Source: Amylostereum areolatum (taxonomy: Eukaryota; Basidiomycota; Agaricomycetes; Russulales; Stereaceae). Taken from it: a stretch of 64,000 nt of DNA. The position numbers were made by a program, and so were the translations under genes. The stretch is from contig SAXG01000078.1 in NCBI GenBank assembly GCA_012932865.1, forward strand, positions 1-64,000, written 5' to 3'. Below the pieces are notes generated by a model, which saw only the letters and a program-made list of their open reading frames with translations, did not search any database and was not told where the DNA came from. Positions 21,296 to 32,678 of this stretch are shown here, piece after piece (within the stretch, counting starts at the first letter, position 1; each line of letters begins with the position of its first letter).

Positions 21296-21891
21296 ATGCT
21301 GGCCAGCCCATTTCGCAACGTCGCGCGCACCTCGCGTGTTCGCTCCAGCAACGCCGCGGCCACGGGAACGGGGAGGAGAGCGGACTGGCGCGTGCGCGCG
21401 GGGGCGTCGGTCGTAGGCGCAGGCGCGGTGGGCGTGTTCGCGGCCGATCGCGCGGTGCATTTGGACGCAGCGGAGGCGGGGACGTCTGTGTACGTGGCTC
21501 GTTTCTATCCCTCTTCCCTCTTGCTCGCCTCTGACCGTGGGCCGTGCTCCGTTCAGGCCGGTGGCGCGCGAGGTGCTAGTGGTGAAGAGCCCGCACGCGC
21601 GCCGTGTTCGCCAGGTGCGTCTGTGTTTGTTCTCGGGCCTGGTTTAGAGCTGATGCAACCGCGGGGGAAAGGAGGCTCAGGGAAAGACGATGTGGGCGGA
21701 AGTATTGGGCCGGGCGATGGCGGGGCTGGGGATGGACGACGTGAAGGGCGCGGAGGCATGCTACCGGGAGTGGATGGTGTAGGAAGTTAGAAGGCTGGAA
21801 TTACTCGCAGATAGACTTGGAGAAACGGGCCTTCGCGCTGGACGTAGAGGCTTTCGCTGCAGGTGGAATAGAGGCAGGAGAATTGGCGTAG
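21296..21891 (+). CDS. Small mitochondrial-type membrane protein, unknown function
   Basis: Four exons give a frame-consistent 142-residue protein: 21296-21489, 21557-21614, 21681-21776 and 21811-21891. The N terminus is Arg/Ser-rich without acidic residues (MLASPFRNVARTSRVRSS), like a mitochondrial targeting peptide, followed by a small hydrophobic segment (GASVVGAGAVGVFAA). The C-terminal half is conserved in a second copy at 27.25 kb (VLGRAM...GMDDVKGAE..REWM), which supports real coding. It ends LEKRAFALDVEAFAAGG... with a stop at 21889. The last intron would be only 34 nt (GT...CGCAG), shorter than usual for fungi; a one-base error instead of an intron is the alternative. I do not recognise the family. 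Confidence 0.45.
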
Positions 21892-22590
21892 TTCCGTTCC
21901 ACCCCCGCGGCGCCGGCCCGGCGCTAAATTGTTGCAAGGGACTTGTCGGACATTCGCAACTTTCTGAGTCTTTCTCCGTCCTCCACACTACTTCCAGTTC
22001 TCTGACCGCTATTCGTTACGCCGCACGAGCTCTCCGGAGATATTCCACGAGTCGGTAAGCTAAATTACTATGCACTTGTTCTGTTTATTGTCGCGGCGGA
22101 AAAGAGGTTCCATCGAGCACTTACGATCGCCATGAGGATTCCGCAAGCGGCAAGAGACGGAGTCCACGAATCGCAAATGACATCTACGGACCAAGCCACC
22201 TCGAAGACTGTACCAGACGCTGTGGGGAGGCTCACGAAGCGTGGAGAAGCCGAAGGAACGGAGGTGGGGGCACGGACAAAGCACTAGAGGACTCGGAAGC
22301 AATGTCTTCTGCTGTGGTAAGTCTTGTACTTATCTCATGCCATGATAGATCGGACTCACGGTCTCCATGCAGGCAAACATTTCTCTCCTGTACCTTGCCG
22401 CACAAATCTAGTACCATCCACTTTTCTCTCGGAGTGCATGCCTCAATCCTATGAGCAGGACACCTCTCCTGAGCCTCCCCCACCTCAACCAGATCCCGAC
22501 ACGTCCGAGTCGCACCAGGTCGCACCGTCCTCCAGACCTAGTCTCGGTTCCAGACGTTCTACTCAAACCGGCGACGCGAGGACTCGTAGA
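21892..22590. other. Intergenic with possible gene debris
   Basis: A plus-strand segment reading LVSVPDVLLKPATRGLVERL (about 22,535-22,600) looks protein-like, but I cannot link it to a start or stop. A 12-bp inverted repeat CAGACGTTCTAC/GTAGAACGTCTG spans 22,551-22,598. No gene called. Confidence 0.35.
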
Positions 22591-23627
22591 ACGTCTGGGG
22601 CAGTTTGTCAATGAAATGCACCTCTGTGACTGCCGTCACAGGAACTGATCTGACTAAGCGCTCCACGTGAGGAAACGCGCTCGTACGCGTTCAAATGCCG
22701 TCATCTTGAGAGTGTAAGATACCTAAATATTACTGCTAGAAAACCCAGGCCGCCCTCATTGATCCGCGTTCGTGCATCCCGGAGCCACGATGTGGACACA
22801 CTCCGCAACCAAGACCTCGTGCACCACACGGACCCGACCACACCCTACCTCTCCTCTCTGTGGCAGCTGTGCAACCTCATTCTCCAAGACGAGCACTCAG
22901 TTGCACGGCAACACCGGCTGTGAGACCAGGTCAAGCGCGTGGTGGAAGGGAACACAAGAAATGCGCGTGAATTCGGAGGAGGTGCAGGGTGGGGACAAGC
23001 TGAGGATGTGGATGTGGATGAGGAGCACAGGGAGAAGGAAGGTGCAGTTCGAGGGGGTGGCGAGGAGGGTCGTCAGAGGGTGTCGATTCGGATATTGAGT
23101 CCCTGATATCTCATCTTCCAGTTTTCTGTCTGCGTACAGAAACCCACTGAGCTGGCCGGCTTGTAACGACCAGGCTATGTATCTTGTTTCTTTCCATTCG
23201 GTTCTCATTTAATCCGTGCTTGTTGCTGTTGATCAGTCGATGACCGTCTTGGTTGTTTCTATTGTGTATGCTGAATTTCATTGGCTGTGGTCCCGTCTGA
23301 CCACGTTCATCGTTACCCACGGCGGCGCGCGAACAGGCGCGAACAGGCGCACAAGCAGTGCCAGTCACTAGTTACCCAACTTTATGGGCTTGCCTGGGAC
23401 AAAACCTATAGTACACAGCTTAAATCCGTGTACTTCATTGAGCACAAGTGGGATGATCATAGACTCGGAGTGAGTCGACAGTGGATCAATATTCAATTGT
23501 ACTACGACCGGCTAAACAAACCTGAAGAACTTCAATGGCTCGATGATACATTTCGTATGAGTAAAAATCACCTGACTGTGACCTTCTGTCACAGAGGTGC
23601 GGTGCCTTGACAAAGTGCCCCAGACGT
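22591..23627. mobile_element. Inverted-repeat-bounded element (candidate non-autonomous DNA transposon)
   Basis: The two ends are imperfect inverted copies over about 50 nt: 22591-22642 and 23571-23627. The outermost 20 bases (ACGTCTGGGGCA.TTTGTCAA) match with one change, and an inner block CACAGAGGTGC matches exactly. The 1-kb interior holds a 110-codon frame at 23281-23610 (GLAWDKTYSTQLKSVYFIEH...) that I do not recognise and an unassigned frame near 22,800-23,090. No target duplication could be defined. It could instead be an inverted duplicate of a gene fragment. Confidence 0.35.
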
Positions 23628-23760
23628 TAGGTAGCGAGTTGTGCAGGGGTTTTTCGAGGGTGAGTCAAGTGTGATTGTGTCATCCCATCATCATGATTTC
23701 ATCATCCCATATTTCCCTCCTCCCCCGCTGAAAAACCCCTGCACAACTCGCTATCTAACG
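23625..23760. mobile_element. 136-bp MITE-like palindrome
   Basis: Arms of 31 nt (23625-23655 and 23730-23760) are reverse complements with one mismatch, starting CGTTAGGTAGCGAG and ending CTATCTAACG, around a 74-nt loop. It abuts the right end of the preceding inverted-repeat element. Size and structure fit a miniature inverted-repeat element; an RNA hairpin is also possible. No clear target duplication. Confidence 0.55.
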
Positions 23761-23949
23761 GCGGGAACGAGACTACTCCAGACCATTCACATGATCAATA
23801 GTTGGGCGGGAAATCTCAGGCACTCAGAAGGTTCAGAACGAAATTGCTGATGCGTCCTGAGTTGTTGCGATATATAAACATACAGATCATCATCATCGTT
23901 TATTACCTTCTCCCTCACTTCCTCCACCTGCTTCACGACTTTTCGTGTC

Positions 23950-26900
23950 ATGGATGTGCGTCTTTTTTTGTATTTCCACGTTAACAGGTTGTCGTCGAAC
24001 CTCTCTGATCCCCAATTCATCAGCCGAACTACATTCAAGAGCTGCACAACCTGCTCGCGCAGTCCGCCGCCAACGATACCGTCCAACTTGACAAACTTGC
24101 TGTCCGCCGTCTCTCCTTTTTATCACCCGCTTGAGCGTGGTCTCATCTCTCTCTCGATTTCAGGCGACAGCGCGGTTGGACGGGGAATTCTACAAACACC
24201 CAGCATGTATTACTGCTTTCGCAAACATCATCGCGAGTTCCCCCGAAATCGCGGTCAGTCTGCCACCGCCTGCGTCAGCACTGCCATCCACTGATTTCAC
24301 GGACCACGTCCCGACTCTAGGTCCGTCAACTTGCCGGTGTCGAGATGCTCAAGCGCGTCTCCCAGGACGGCGATGATCTCTGGACCCAGGTCCCCGAGGC
24401 CGATCGCGAGCAAATCAAGGCCGATCTTCCCAAACTCGTTCTCAACGAGTCAAAGTGCGTTTTATTCCGTCCAACCTTCCGTTCGCGGACTCGGGCTCAC
24501 GCGTCGCAGTGAACTCGTTCGCCACACCACCGCCCGCGTAATTGCCGCCATCGCCGACATAGAGGTCCCCATGCAAACATGGGATCAGCTCATCCCTTTC
24601 CTCGAGGAGATCTGCGTCTCGCCCCAAGCGTCCCACCGCGAAGCCGGCCTGTACATGCTCGTCACCCTCCTCGGAGACGTCGGCGAGGGCTTCCAAAGCC
24701 GTCTTCCCCGCCTCTTGCAGCTCTTCGACAACCTCCTCCGCGACCCGGAGAGCAACGCGTTGCGCGTCGCCGCCGACAGGTGAGTCGCCGGGCCCGCGCC
24801 CAGCTGCCGTGTACCGGCTCACGTCACCCAGGGCATTGGACACGATTGTCGAAAACATCGACGCCGACGACAAGAGCGAGATCGTGAGTGTTCCTTTCGC
24901 TTAGTTGTGGGCGCTAACGCGTTTTCCGCTGCTGCAGAAAGCGTTCCAACTTGTTGTTCCGGGCATGGTCCACGTCGTGCGGCAAACGCTGGAGCTCGGC
25001 GGCGGCGGCAGCGTAAAAGTCCTCTTGGACTTCTTCGAGACTCTGCTCGCCTATGTGCGTCCCTGTGCCCTCGCGTGTGTCCAAGACCTAACCTGCGTTG
25101 CATTCAGGAAAAGATCCTCCTCAGCCTGCGCATACCCCAATTTACCCAATTCCTCCCCGACGTCATTGCCACCATCGCCGACATGGAGGTCCCCAGGCAG
25201 TCCTGGGATCAGCTCATTCCCTTCCTCGAGGAAACCTGCGTCTCGTCCCAAACGTATCACCGCGAAGTCGCGGTGTACATCCTCCTCATCCTCCTTCAAT
25301 ACAAGGACGTCGGAGACCATCTTCCCAGCCTCATACCGGTCCTCGAAAACCTCCTCCGCGACCCGGAGAGCAACAAGGTGCGCGTCACCGCCGTCATGTG
25401 AGTCGCCCTCCGCCCTGTCGCCGCGCATCCCAGCTCACGTCGTCCAGGGCATTGGTCACGGTTGCCGACATCTACGAAAGCTTGGTCGTGAGCATCCCGC
25501 ACTCATTTCGTCTACGTTGTGCGCTAACGCGTTTCCGCCGGTGCCAGTTCGAGCTTCTTCCTCCGGGCATGATCCAGGTCGGGCAGCAAACGATGGACCT
25601 TGGCGACGAGGCCAACGCAAAAAGCCTCCTCGGTATCTTTCAGAACCTGCTCATCCGTGTATGCACATACGTCTCCACGTGTCCCCGGGACGACACTGAC
25701 TTGCATTGTAGAAACACCGCCTCCTCGCCCCGCACATACCGCAATTTACCGATCTTTTCGTTCAATGCGGTGCCAACCGCGGCTACGACGACGAGCTTCG
25801 TGTCATCGCGCTCGATGCGCTCGCCTGGACTGTCCAGTAGTACGCATTCCCTGCCGACTTGCCTCGTGGCGCCACTGATCGCTTTGTAGCGGAACATCCG
25901 AAATCCAAGTCAACAACTTGGCAGGGACCATTCTCGAAGGTCTCATGCCCATCACGACTGAGCCAGAGCCGGAGGACGCCGACCACGCGATCGACGCCCC
26001 GTCGTTTGTAAATTCATCGCACTCTACCACACTGGATGTACCCTAACGGCCTTCCCAGTGGACTCTCCGCATCATTGGTGCTCTCTCGACGGAGCTCCCT
26101 CCCTCCCAGGTCTTCCCTCCTCTCCTCACGATCCTCCAAGAATATTTTGCTTCTCCCGATGGCGACCATCGCCGCGGTGCCATGCTCGCCTTTGACATGT
26201 CTGTGGAGGGTTGTAACGAGTTCATGGCCCCGCTCATGAGCCAAGTGTGGCCCATCATCGACGCTGGCCTGCAAGATCCCGACGCCGGCGTGCGCAAGGC
26301 TTCATGTGTCGCGGTGAACGACTTGTGCCAGGTGCTCGGAGATGAGTGCAGAGCCCACCACGCCGTGCTTGTTCCGGTACGTCTCCATCCACGTCCAATC
26401 GTCTCGCCATCCGCTCACCGGCGCATAGGCTATCGTAACCCTCGTCTCGGACCCTGCCACCCAACACTCGGCCTCCGCCGCCCTCGACGGTCTCATCGAG
26501 ATCCTCGAGGATTCCATCGGCCAGCACCTCCAGCTCGTCATGGAACATCTCCCGGGCCTGCTCGAAACCGCGCCCCTGCCCGTCAAGACCGTCGTGATTG
26601 GTGCCATCGGCAGTGTGGCGGAGGCATCCAAGGAGCATTTCCTGCCGTACTTCGTGCCCACCATGGAGCGTCTCATGCCCTTGCTCGTGCTCACTGGCGA
26701 GGGCGAAGAGCAGGACTTCCGCGGGATGACGATTTGGGCCGTCGGCACCTTCGCGGAGGCGGTCGGCAGGGAGGTCTTCCGCTCGTACTACGCCGACCTC
26801 ATGCAGCAGGCGTTCCGGGACATCGAGACGGACAGCGCACGTTTCGGCGGACGCGCGGTCCTCTTCTTTGGCGTCATGGCCCGTGTGTTTGGGGAGGAAT

Positions 26901-27202
26901 TCGGACCGTCTCTCTCTGCGTTTGTCCCGGACCTCGTCAACGGCTGCAAGCTCGAGGAAAGCGTCGAGGCGTCCACCGTGTGTTTCGCAGTGTCCGACGC
27001 CGACGTCGCGGCCGCGTTCGCCTCTGGGTCGTGCCCATCCAACGCCATCGCGGCAGACGCGATCGGCGCCCTCTTTGCCGCGACCGGCGCGGACTTTTTG
27101 CAGTCCGTCGAGCCGTGCACGGTCGAGCAGGTGCCGCTGCTCCCGCATTACTACGAGGCGCCGGGTGCGTGGGAGTCCGTGCTTGGGCTGGGACGGGCTT
27201 GA
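23950..27202 (+). CDS. Kap123/importin-4-like karyopherin paralogue, shortened, with internal HEAT duplication
   Basis: Start at 23950 as in the complete gene downstream: a two-codon first exon (MD), then PNYIQELHNLLAQSAAND. TATATAAA lies at 23871-23878. Importin-beta HEAT repeats follow, including NLVRHTTARVIAAIADIEV, YDDELRVIALDALAWTVQ and MPITTEPEPEDAD. Splice sites mirror the downstream copy and I found no frame break. Three changes mark it. A block of about 620 nt is tandemly duplicated in frame (24537-25160 and 25161 on). The acidic loop between SNAIA and ADAIG is missing. The protein stops at 27202 soon after LLPHYYE, losing the last third. One downstream intron is reduced to GTGTGTTTCGCAG and read as codons (STVCFAVSD). 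It was probably a cargo carrier for ribosomal proteins or histones; with the C-terminal arch gone, cargo binding is likely altered. A pseudogene still under decay is the alternative. Confidence 0.75.
24537..25760 (+). repeat. In-frame tandem duplication inside the short Kap123 paralogue
   Basis: Two units offset by about 624 nt (24537-25160 and 25161-25760) each contain exons for the same HEAT repeats: (V)IA.IAD.EVP...WDQLIPFLEE.CVS, LLRDPESN, then PGM..V.QQT and IPQFT. The joint is visible where FTQFL runs straight into DVIATIADMEV. The complete gene at 28.6 kb has one unit only. Confidence 0.75.
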
Positions 27203-27229
27203 GGCAGGGCGGACGAGCGCGGGCAAGGA

Positions 27230-27480
27230 GGGATGCAGATGGACGGTGTGGGCGCAGGTGTTGGGCCGGGCGATGGTGAAGATGGAGATGGGGATGGACG
27301 ACGTGAAGGGTGCGGAGGGGTGTTCCCGGGAGTGGATGGTCGTAAGAGGGTGGAGACTAGGGTTAGCCAGGAGGTGGGTGTTCGGGTATGGGAGGGCCGA
27401 AAGCCGCAAGTACGAGTCGACTAGGGTAAAAGTTTGAGGATTATGTAGCAGGCTTTCGCGCTGGACGCGAGATGTAGAGG
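27230..27480 (+). pseudogene. Duplicate 3' end of the 21.3-kb mitochondrial-type gene
   Basis: Shortly after the truncated karyopherin, the sequence matches the 3' part of the gene at 21,296-21,891: VWAQVLGRAMVKM, GMDDVKGAEGCSREWM, then after a gap the tract GCAGGCTTTCGCGCTGGACG. No start or upstream exons are present. It is a fragment brought in by the rearrangement that cut the karyopherin. Confidence 0.6.
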
Positions 27481-27672
27481 GTTTCGACGCAGGATATTAT
27501 AACCAACCAAAAAAAAAGTCTCAATGAGGGGGATATGACAGTAGCGAGCGGGGAGGGGGGACGAGGGAAGGTAAGGATACATCAGGGGCGAACGATACAG
27601 ATGAAAATGAAAAAGGAATCCCGTGGCCGACGGCCGTGAACGACCTGCGAACGACGGCACGGACCGAGACCG

Positions 27673-28056
27673 CTAGAGGAAGCTCCAGTCGGTGACGAAG
27701 CTGGGGGCGAGGGTGCTGCCGTACTCGGAGGCGGTGGGGGTGCTCGCGGGGGTGGGGGTCGGGCTCATGAGGACAAAACCTCGGGGCATGCTGTGGGCGG
27801 AATCGCGACGGAGGGCGCAGGTGACGCGTTTCCAGGCGGCGACGAGCATGCGCTTGGGGCCCCGCCGACGGTGTCGATGCGGGCGGGACTGACTCGGGGG
27901 ATCGCCGTCGCGTCTGGAAGGGAGGGTCAGAGAACGCAGAGATGGGCGGGACACACGGACTGACCGGGCAGAGCGCGGGCGGACGCGATGGGGGAAGGAG
28001 AATCGAATGCGCTGGCGGCAGCTGACGACGATCGTGCGACGGGTGGCGGACATCAT
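27673..28056 (-). CDS. Small basic protein, unknown function
   Basis: Start at 28056 (MMSATRRTIVV), TATAAAA on the same strand at 28094-28100, about 40 nt upstream. One likely intron (about 27,965-27,916, GTCAGT...TTCCAG) leaves the frame intact. The spliced protein is about 110 residues, Arg-rich, with a segment GPKRMLVAAWKRVTCALRR and a Pro/Thr/Ser-rich tail ending FVTDWSFL. The TATA position and intron support expression, but I recognise no family. Confidence 0.45.
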   Translation of the reverse strand: MMSATRRTIVVSCRQRIRFSFPHRVRPRSARSVRVSRPSLRSLTLPSRRDGDPPSQSRPHRHRRRGPKRMLVAAWKRVTCALRRDSAHSMPRGFVLMSPTPTPASTPTASEYGSTLAPSFVTDWSFL

Positions 28057-28642
28057 GGTTGTGTTGCGGTGGGGTGAGCGCGGGACCTTCGCGTTTTATA
28101 CGTTGGCGACGGGGCGTTCATCGCAGGCGGGCAGGGTCTGGTGGCATGGCGGGGTACAATAGAGAGCCGAGGCCGGGATTCGCCGGAAGGCGCATTGTCT
28201 GAGGGGCGGGCCTATTGTGCGCTTGACCGAGCGATGCGGGCGGACCTTGCCGCCAACCCAAGAGCGTCCGATGGAAAGCGGTTGCGGCCTGCAGGCAACG
28301 GGGCGTGGGTGCTTGGACCGTTATGGAGAACAGTGGGACCACCAGGTTGGGCTGTTCGGTGAGCTGTGAGTGTGGCGAAGGAAACACGCGAAATCGTCTG
28401 CGTGGCGCGTCGTCGTCGTCGTCGACAGCGAGAAAAAAAACGGAGCGGGAGGAAGTTAATGAGAAGAAACAGAATTTGGGGATGGATTTGGGATTGTGTG
28501 ATCGTGTAAGATCTTATCGCTGTCGCTGATTCCAACTCCGACAAAATTTTGGGTCGAGCTCGAAGCAAAGCATCTTTTTCGCCATCCTCCTCCTCCCTCG
28601 CTCCCTCCGCTCTCCTCCACTCCCTTCACGACTCTTCACGCC
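28057..28642. other. Divergent intergenic region upstream of Kap123
   Basis: 586 bp between the start codons of the small basic gene and the complete Kap123 gene. It contains a CGTCGTCGTCGTCG run (28,409 on), a poly-A tract (28,433) and a pyrimidine-rich leader (28,578-28,640), a common feature before fungal start codons. No gene. Confidence 0.4.
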
Positions 28643-31600
28643 ATGGACGTGCGTCGTTTTTCTCCTCACGTTGCTCTCGAACCTCCCTAACCTTTACTTT
28701 GTCAGCCGAACTACATCCAAGGGCTGCACAACCTGCTCGTGCAGTCCACCGCCAACGACACCGTCCAACTCAAAGCCGTCCGTTTCTTCGTTTTATCAGC
28801 CACTTGACCCCGCTCTCACCGCTCTTTCCGTCGACTGCAGGCGACCGCGCAGCTGAACAGGGAGTTTTACAAGTACCCAGCATGCATCCCTGCCCTCGCC
28901 AACATCATCGCCAGTTCCCCCGAGATCGCGGTCAGTCTGCCACCGCCCGCGTCCGCACCGTCATCCACTGATGCCACTTCCCGGCGCTAGGTCCGTCAAC
29001 TCGCTGGCGTCGAGATGCGCAAGCGCGTCTCCCAGAACAGTGGCGATCTCTGGACGCAGGTCCCCCAGGCCGATCGCGAGCAAATCAAGGCCGAGCTCCC
29101 CAAACTCGTGCTCAACGAGTCAAAGTGCGTTTTCTTTTTTCTGTTCGCGACGCTTGGCTCACGTCGCGCAGTAACCTCGTCCGCCACACCACCGCCCGCG
29201 TGATTGCCGCCATCGCCGGGATCGAGGTGCCCATGCAGACCTGGGATCAGCTCATCCCTTTCCTCGAGGAGACCTGCGTCTCGCCCCAAGTGTCCCACCG
29301 CGAAGTCGGCGTCTACATCCTCTTCACCGTGCTCGAAAACATCGTCGAGGGCTTCCAAAGCCGTCTCCCCAGCCTCATGCAGCTCTTCGACAACCTCCTC
29401 CGCGACCCGGAGAGCAACGAGGTGCGCGTCACCACCGTCCGGTGAGTCGCCCTGCGCCCTGTTGCCGTGCACCCGCTCACGCCGCCCAGGGCATTGGGCA
29501 CGATCGCCCAATACATCGACGCCGATGATAAGAGCGAGATCGTGCGCGTTCCCGGTTCATTTCGCTTGAGTAGCGCTAACTTTCGTTTGCTGGTGCAGAA
29601 AGCGTTCCAGCTCGTGCTTCCGGGCATGATCCAGGTCGTGCAGCAGACGTTGGAGCTCGGCGACGAAGCCAACGCAAAGCACCTGTTCGACGTCTTCGAG
29701 ACCCTGCTCATCCTCGTACGTCTCTGTGGTCCTTGTGCGTCTTCAAGGCCTAACTCGCGTTGCAGGAAACACCCCTCCTCAGCCTGCACATACCCCAATT
29801 CACCCAATTCCTCCTCCAATGCGGCGCCAACCGCGGCTACGACGACGAGCTGCGTGTCCTCGCGCTCAATGCGCTCAACTGGACTGTCCAGTAGTATGTG
29901 TCCTCTGCCCGCCTACCTCGTGGCGCCGCTGATGCAGCGCCTTGCAGCAAAAAATCCAAAATCCAGGCCAACAACTTGGCTGGGGCGATCCTCGAAGGTC
30001 TCATGCCCATCACAACGGAGCCAGAGCCGGAGGACGCGGACGACGACGCCCCATCTCGCGTAAGTCTATTGCCCCTACCCCGTTGGATGCATACTGACAG
30101 CCTCGCAGTCGACTCTCCGTATCATCGACGCCCTCTCGACGACGCTCCCTCCCTCCCAGGTCTTCCCGCCTCTCCGCACCATCCTCCAGCAATACTTTGC
30201 TTCTCCCGATGGCAACCATCGCCGCGGCGCCATGCTCGCCCTTGGTATCTGCGTGGAGGGTTGCAGCGAGTTCATGACCCCGCTCATGGGCCAAGTGTGG
30301 CCCATCATCGACGCTGGCCTGCAAGATCCCGATGCCGGCGTGCGCAAGGCTTCATGTGTCGCAGTAAGCTGCCTGTGCGAGTGGCTCGAGGATGAGTGCA
30401 TGACCCGCCACGCCGTGCTTGTTCCGGTACGTCTTCATCCATGTCTGTTGTTTAGTCTTCTGCTCACCAGTGTGTGTATAGGCTATCATGACCCTCGTCT
30501 CGGACCCTGCCACCCAGCGCTCGGCATGCACCGCTCTCGACGGTCTCCTCGAGATCCTCCACGACTCTATCGACCAGTACCTCCAGCTCATCATGGAGCG
30601 TCTCTCCGGCCTGCTCGAAACCGCGCCCCTGCCCGTCAAGGCCGTCGTGACCGGTGCCATCGGCAGCGCCGCGCACGCGTCCAAGGAGCGTTTCCTGCCG
30701 TACTTCGCGCCCACTATGGAGCGTCTCAAGCACTTCCTCGTGCTCACCGGCGAGGGCGAAGAGCAGGACCTCCGCGGGATCACCATGGACGCCGTCGGCA
30801 CCTTCGCGGAGGCGGTCGGCAAGGAGGTCTTCCGCCCGTACTACGCCGACCTCATGCAGCAGGCGTTCCAGGGCATCGAGATGGGCTCCGCCCGGCTTCG
30901 CGAGTGCTCCTTCCTCTTCTTTGGCGTCATGGCCCGCGTGTTTGGCGAGGAGTTCGCGCCGTCCCTCCCTGCGGTCGTTCCCGCCCTCCTCAACAGCTGC
31001 AAGCTCGAGGAAAGCGGCAAGGAGTCCACCGGCCGTACGTTGCATCGCACTCACATTCTCTCGAGCCTTTTTCTGACTTTTTCAAATGTATTTCATAGTG
31101 TCCGACGCCGAGGTCGCGGCCTCTTTCGCCTCTGGATCGTCCCCATCCAATGCCATCGCGGTCGTCGACGAGGATGCGAACGGGTCGATCGAGATCGAGG
31201 ATCTTGACGTCGACAAGATGCTCGACGTCAACAGCGCGATCGCGGTCGAGAAGGAGATCGCGGCGGACACGATCGGCACCCTCTTTGCCGCGACCGGCAC
31301 GCACTTCTTGCCGTTCGTCGAGCCGTGCACGCTCGAGCTCGTGGCGTTGCTCCCGCATTACTACGAGGGCATCCGCAAGTCCGCGACGGACTCGCTCCTC
31401 GCGATCGTGCGCACGTTCTACGACCTGACCAACCCCCAGGAGTGGCATGCCGGCCTCGCGAATGCGCCCCCGCTCGACCAGCACGTAAAGGAGCTCGTGA
31501 ACCATACTCTTCCCGCGCTCTTGGAGATGTACGAGACCGAGGACAACAAGTGAGTTGGCGCGCGCGCTGCTCTTCGTCTCCGTATGAAGTTTCTAATGGT

Positions 31601-32678
31601 TATCCTCCTCAGGTCCGTCGCTTCCGCGCTCTGCGTTGGCCTTGCGGAGACCATCAACAGCCTTGGACCGCGGTTCATCGAAGATCGTGAGTCCCTCTAG
31701 CCCTTCGCTGCTCCCTCAGATTCATCCGGCCGTGTTCTGACCATGTCCCGTGCGCAGATCTCGAGCAGCTGTCCACCATCGCGATGCAGATCCTCGAGCA
31801 GAAGGCGATCTGCCAGCAGGACCCCGACCAGGACGAGGACGAGGAGGCGCCCGAAGACCAGGCCGAGTACGACTCCGTGCTCATCTCCTCTGCGGGCGAC
31901 CTCGTCGCGGCCGTCGCCAACGTGCTCGGCGCCGATTTCGCGCAGGCGTTCGGCACGTTCCTCCCGCTCATCACCAAATACTACGTGAGCCGCGCTCCTT
32001 TCTACGTTCTCTCCCTTGCTCACCACCGCTCTCACCCAGAAACCGGGCCGCTCCCTCAGCGACCGCTCCTCGGCCATCGGCTGCCTCGCGGAGATCATCG
32101 CCGGCCTCAAGGGCGCCGTGACCCAGTGGACCCAAACCCTGTTCGAGCTCTTCTACCGCGCGCTGAGCGACCCCGACGCCGAGGTGCAAAGCAACGCCGC
32201 CTTCGCCGCGGGCCTGCTCGTCGAAAACTCGGAGCTCGACCTGTCCCAGCAATACCTGCCCCTCCTCCAGGTCCTCCGCCCGCTCTTCGACGTCCCCGTC
32301 GACGCGCCCGCCGCGCGCAAGAACGCGCGCGACAACGCCGCGGGCGCGGTCGCGCGCCTGATCACGAAGAACGCGGGCGCGCTCCCGCTCGAGCAGGTCC
32401 TGCCCGTCCTGTTCGGCGCGCTCCCGCTCCAGCACGACCGCCTCGAGAACCGGCCCGTGTTTCGCGCCATCTTCCACTTGTTCAGGACGCAGCCGCAGGC
32501 GCTCGGACCGTACTGGGACGGCTTGCTCGCCGTGTTCGTCCAGGTCCTCGACCCGAGCGTGCCCGAGCAGATCGCGGACGAGACCCGCGCGGAGCTCATC
32601 CAGCTCGTCGGCGCGCTCGGCGCGCAGGACGCGGCGAAGGTGCAGGCGGCGGGCTTGGGCGCGTTTTTGGGTGCTTGA
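28643..32678 (+). CDS. KAP123: Importin beta Kap123 / importin-4 homologue, complete
   Basis: A nuclear import receptor built of HEAT repeats; Kap123 carries ribosomal proteins and histones H3/H4 into the nucleus under RanGTP control. The gene has about a dozen short GT-AG introns; the first exon is only ATGGAC. Exons read MD-PNYIQGLHNLLVQSTAND, AATAQLNREFYKYPACIPAL, VRQLAGVEMRKRV, NLVRHTTARVIAAIAGIEV, REVGVYILFTVLENIVEGF, VRVTTVRALGTIAQYIDAD, NALNWTVQ-YKKSKIQANNL, MPITTEPEPEDADDDA, an acidic loop (VVDEDANGSIEIEDLDVDK), HYYEGIRKSATDSLLAIV, and a long last exon ending QAAGLGAFLGA at 32678. The estimated length, a little under 1,100 residues, fits the family. All frames join, so this part of the window is reliable. 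It lies directly downstream of the shortened paralogue in the same orientation. Confidence 0.93.
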
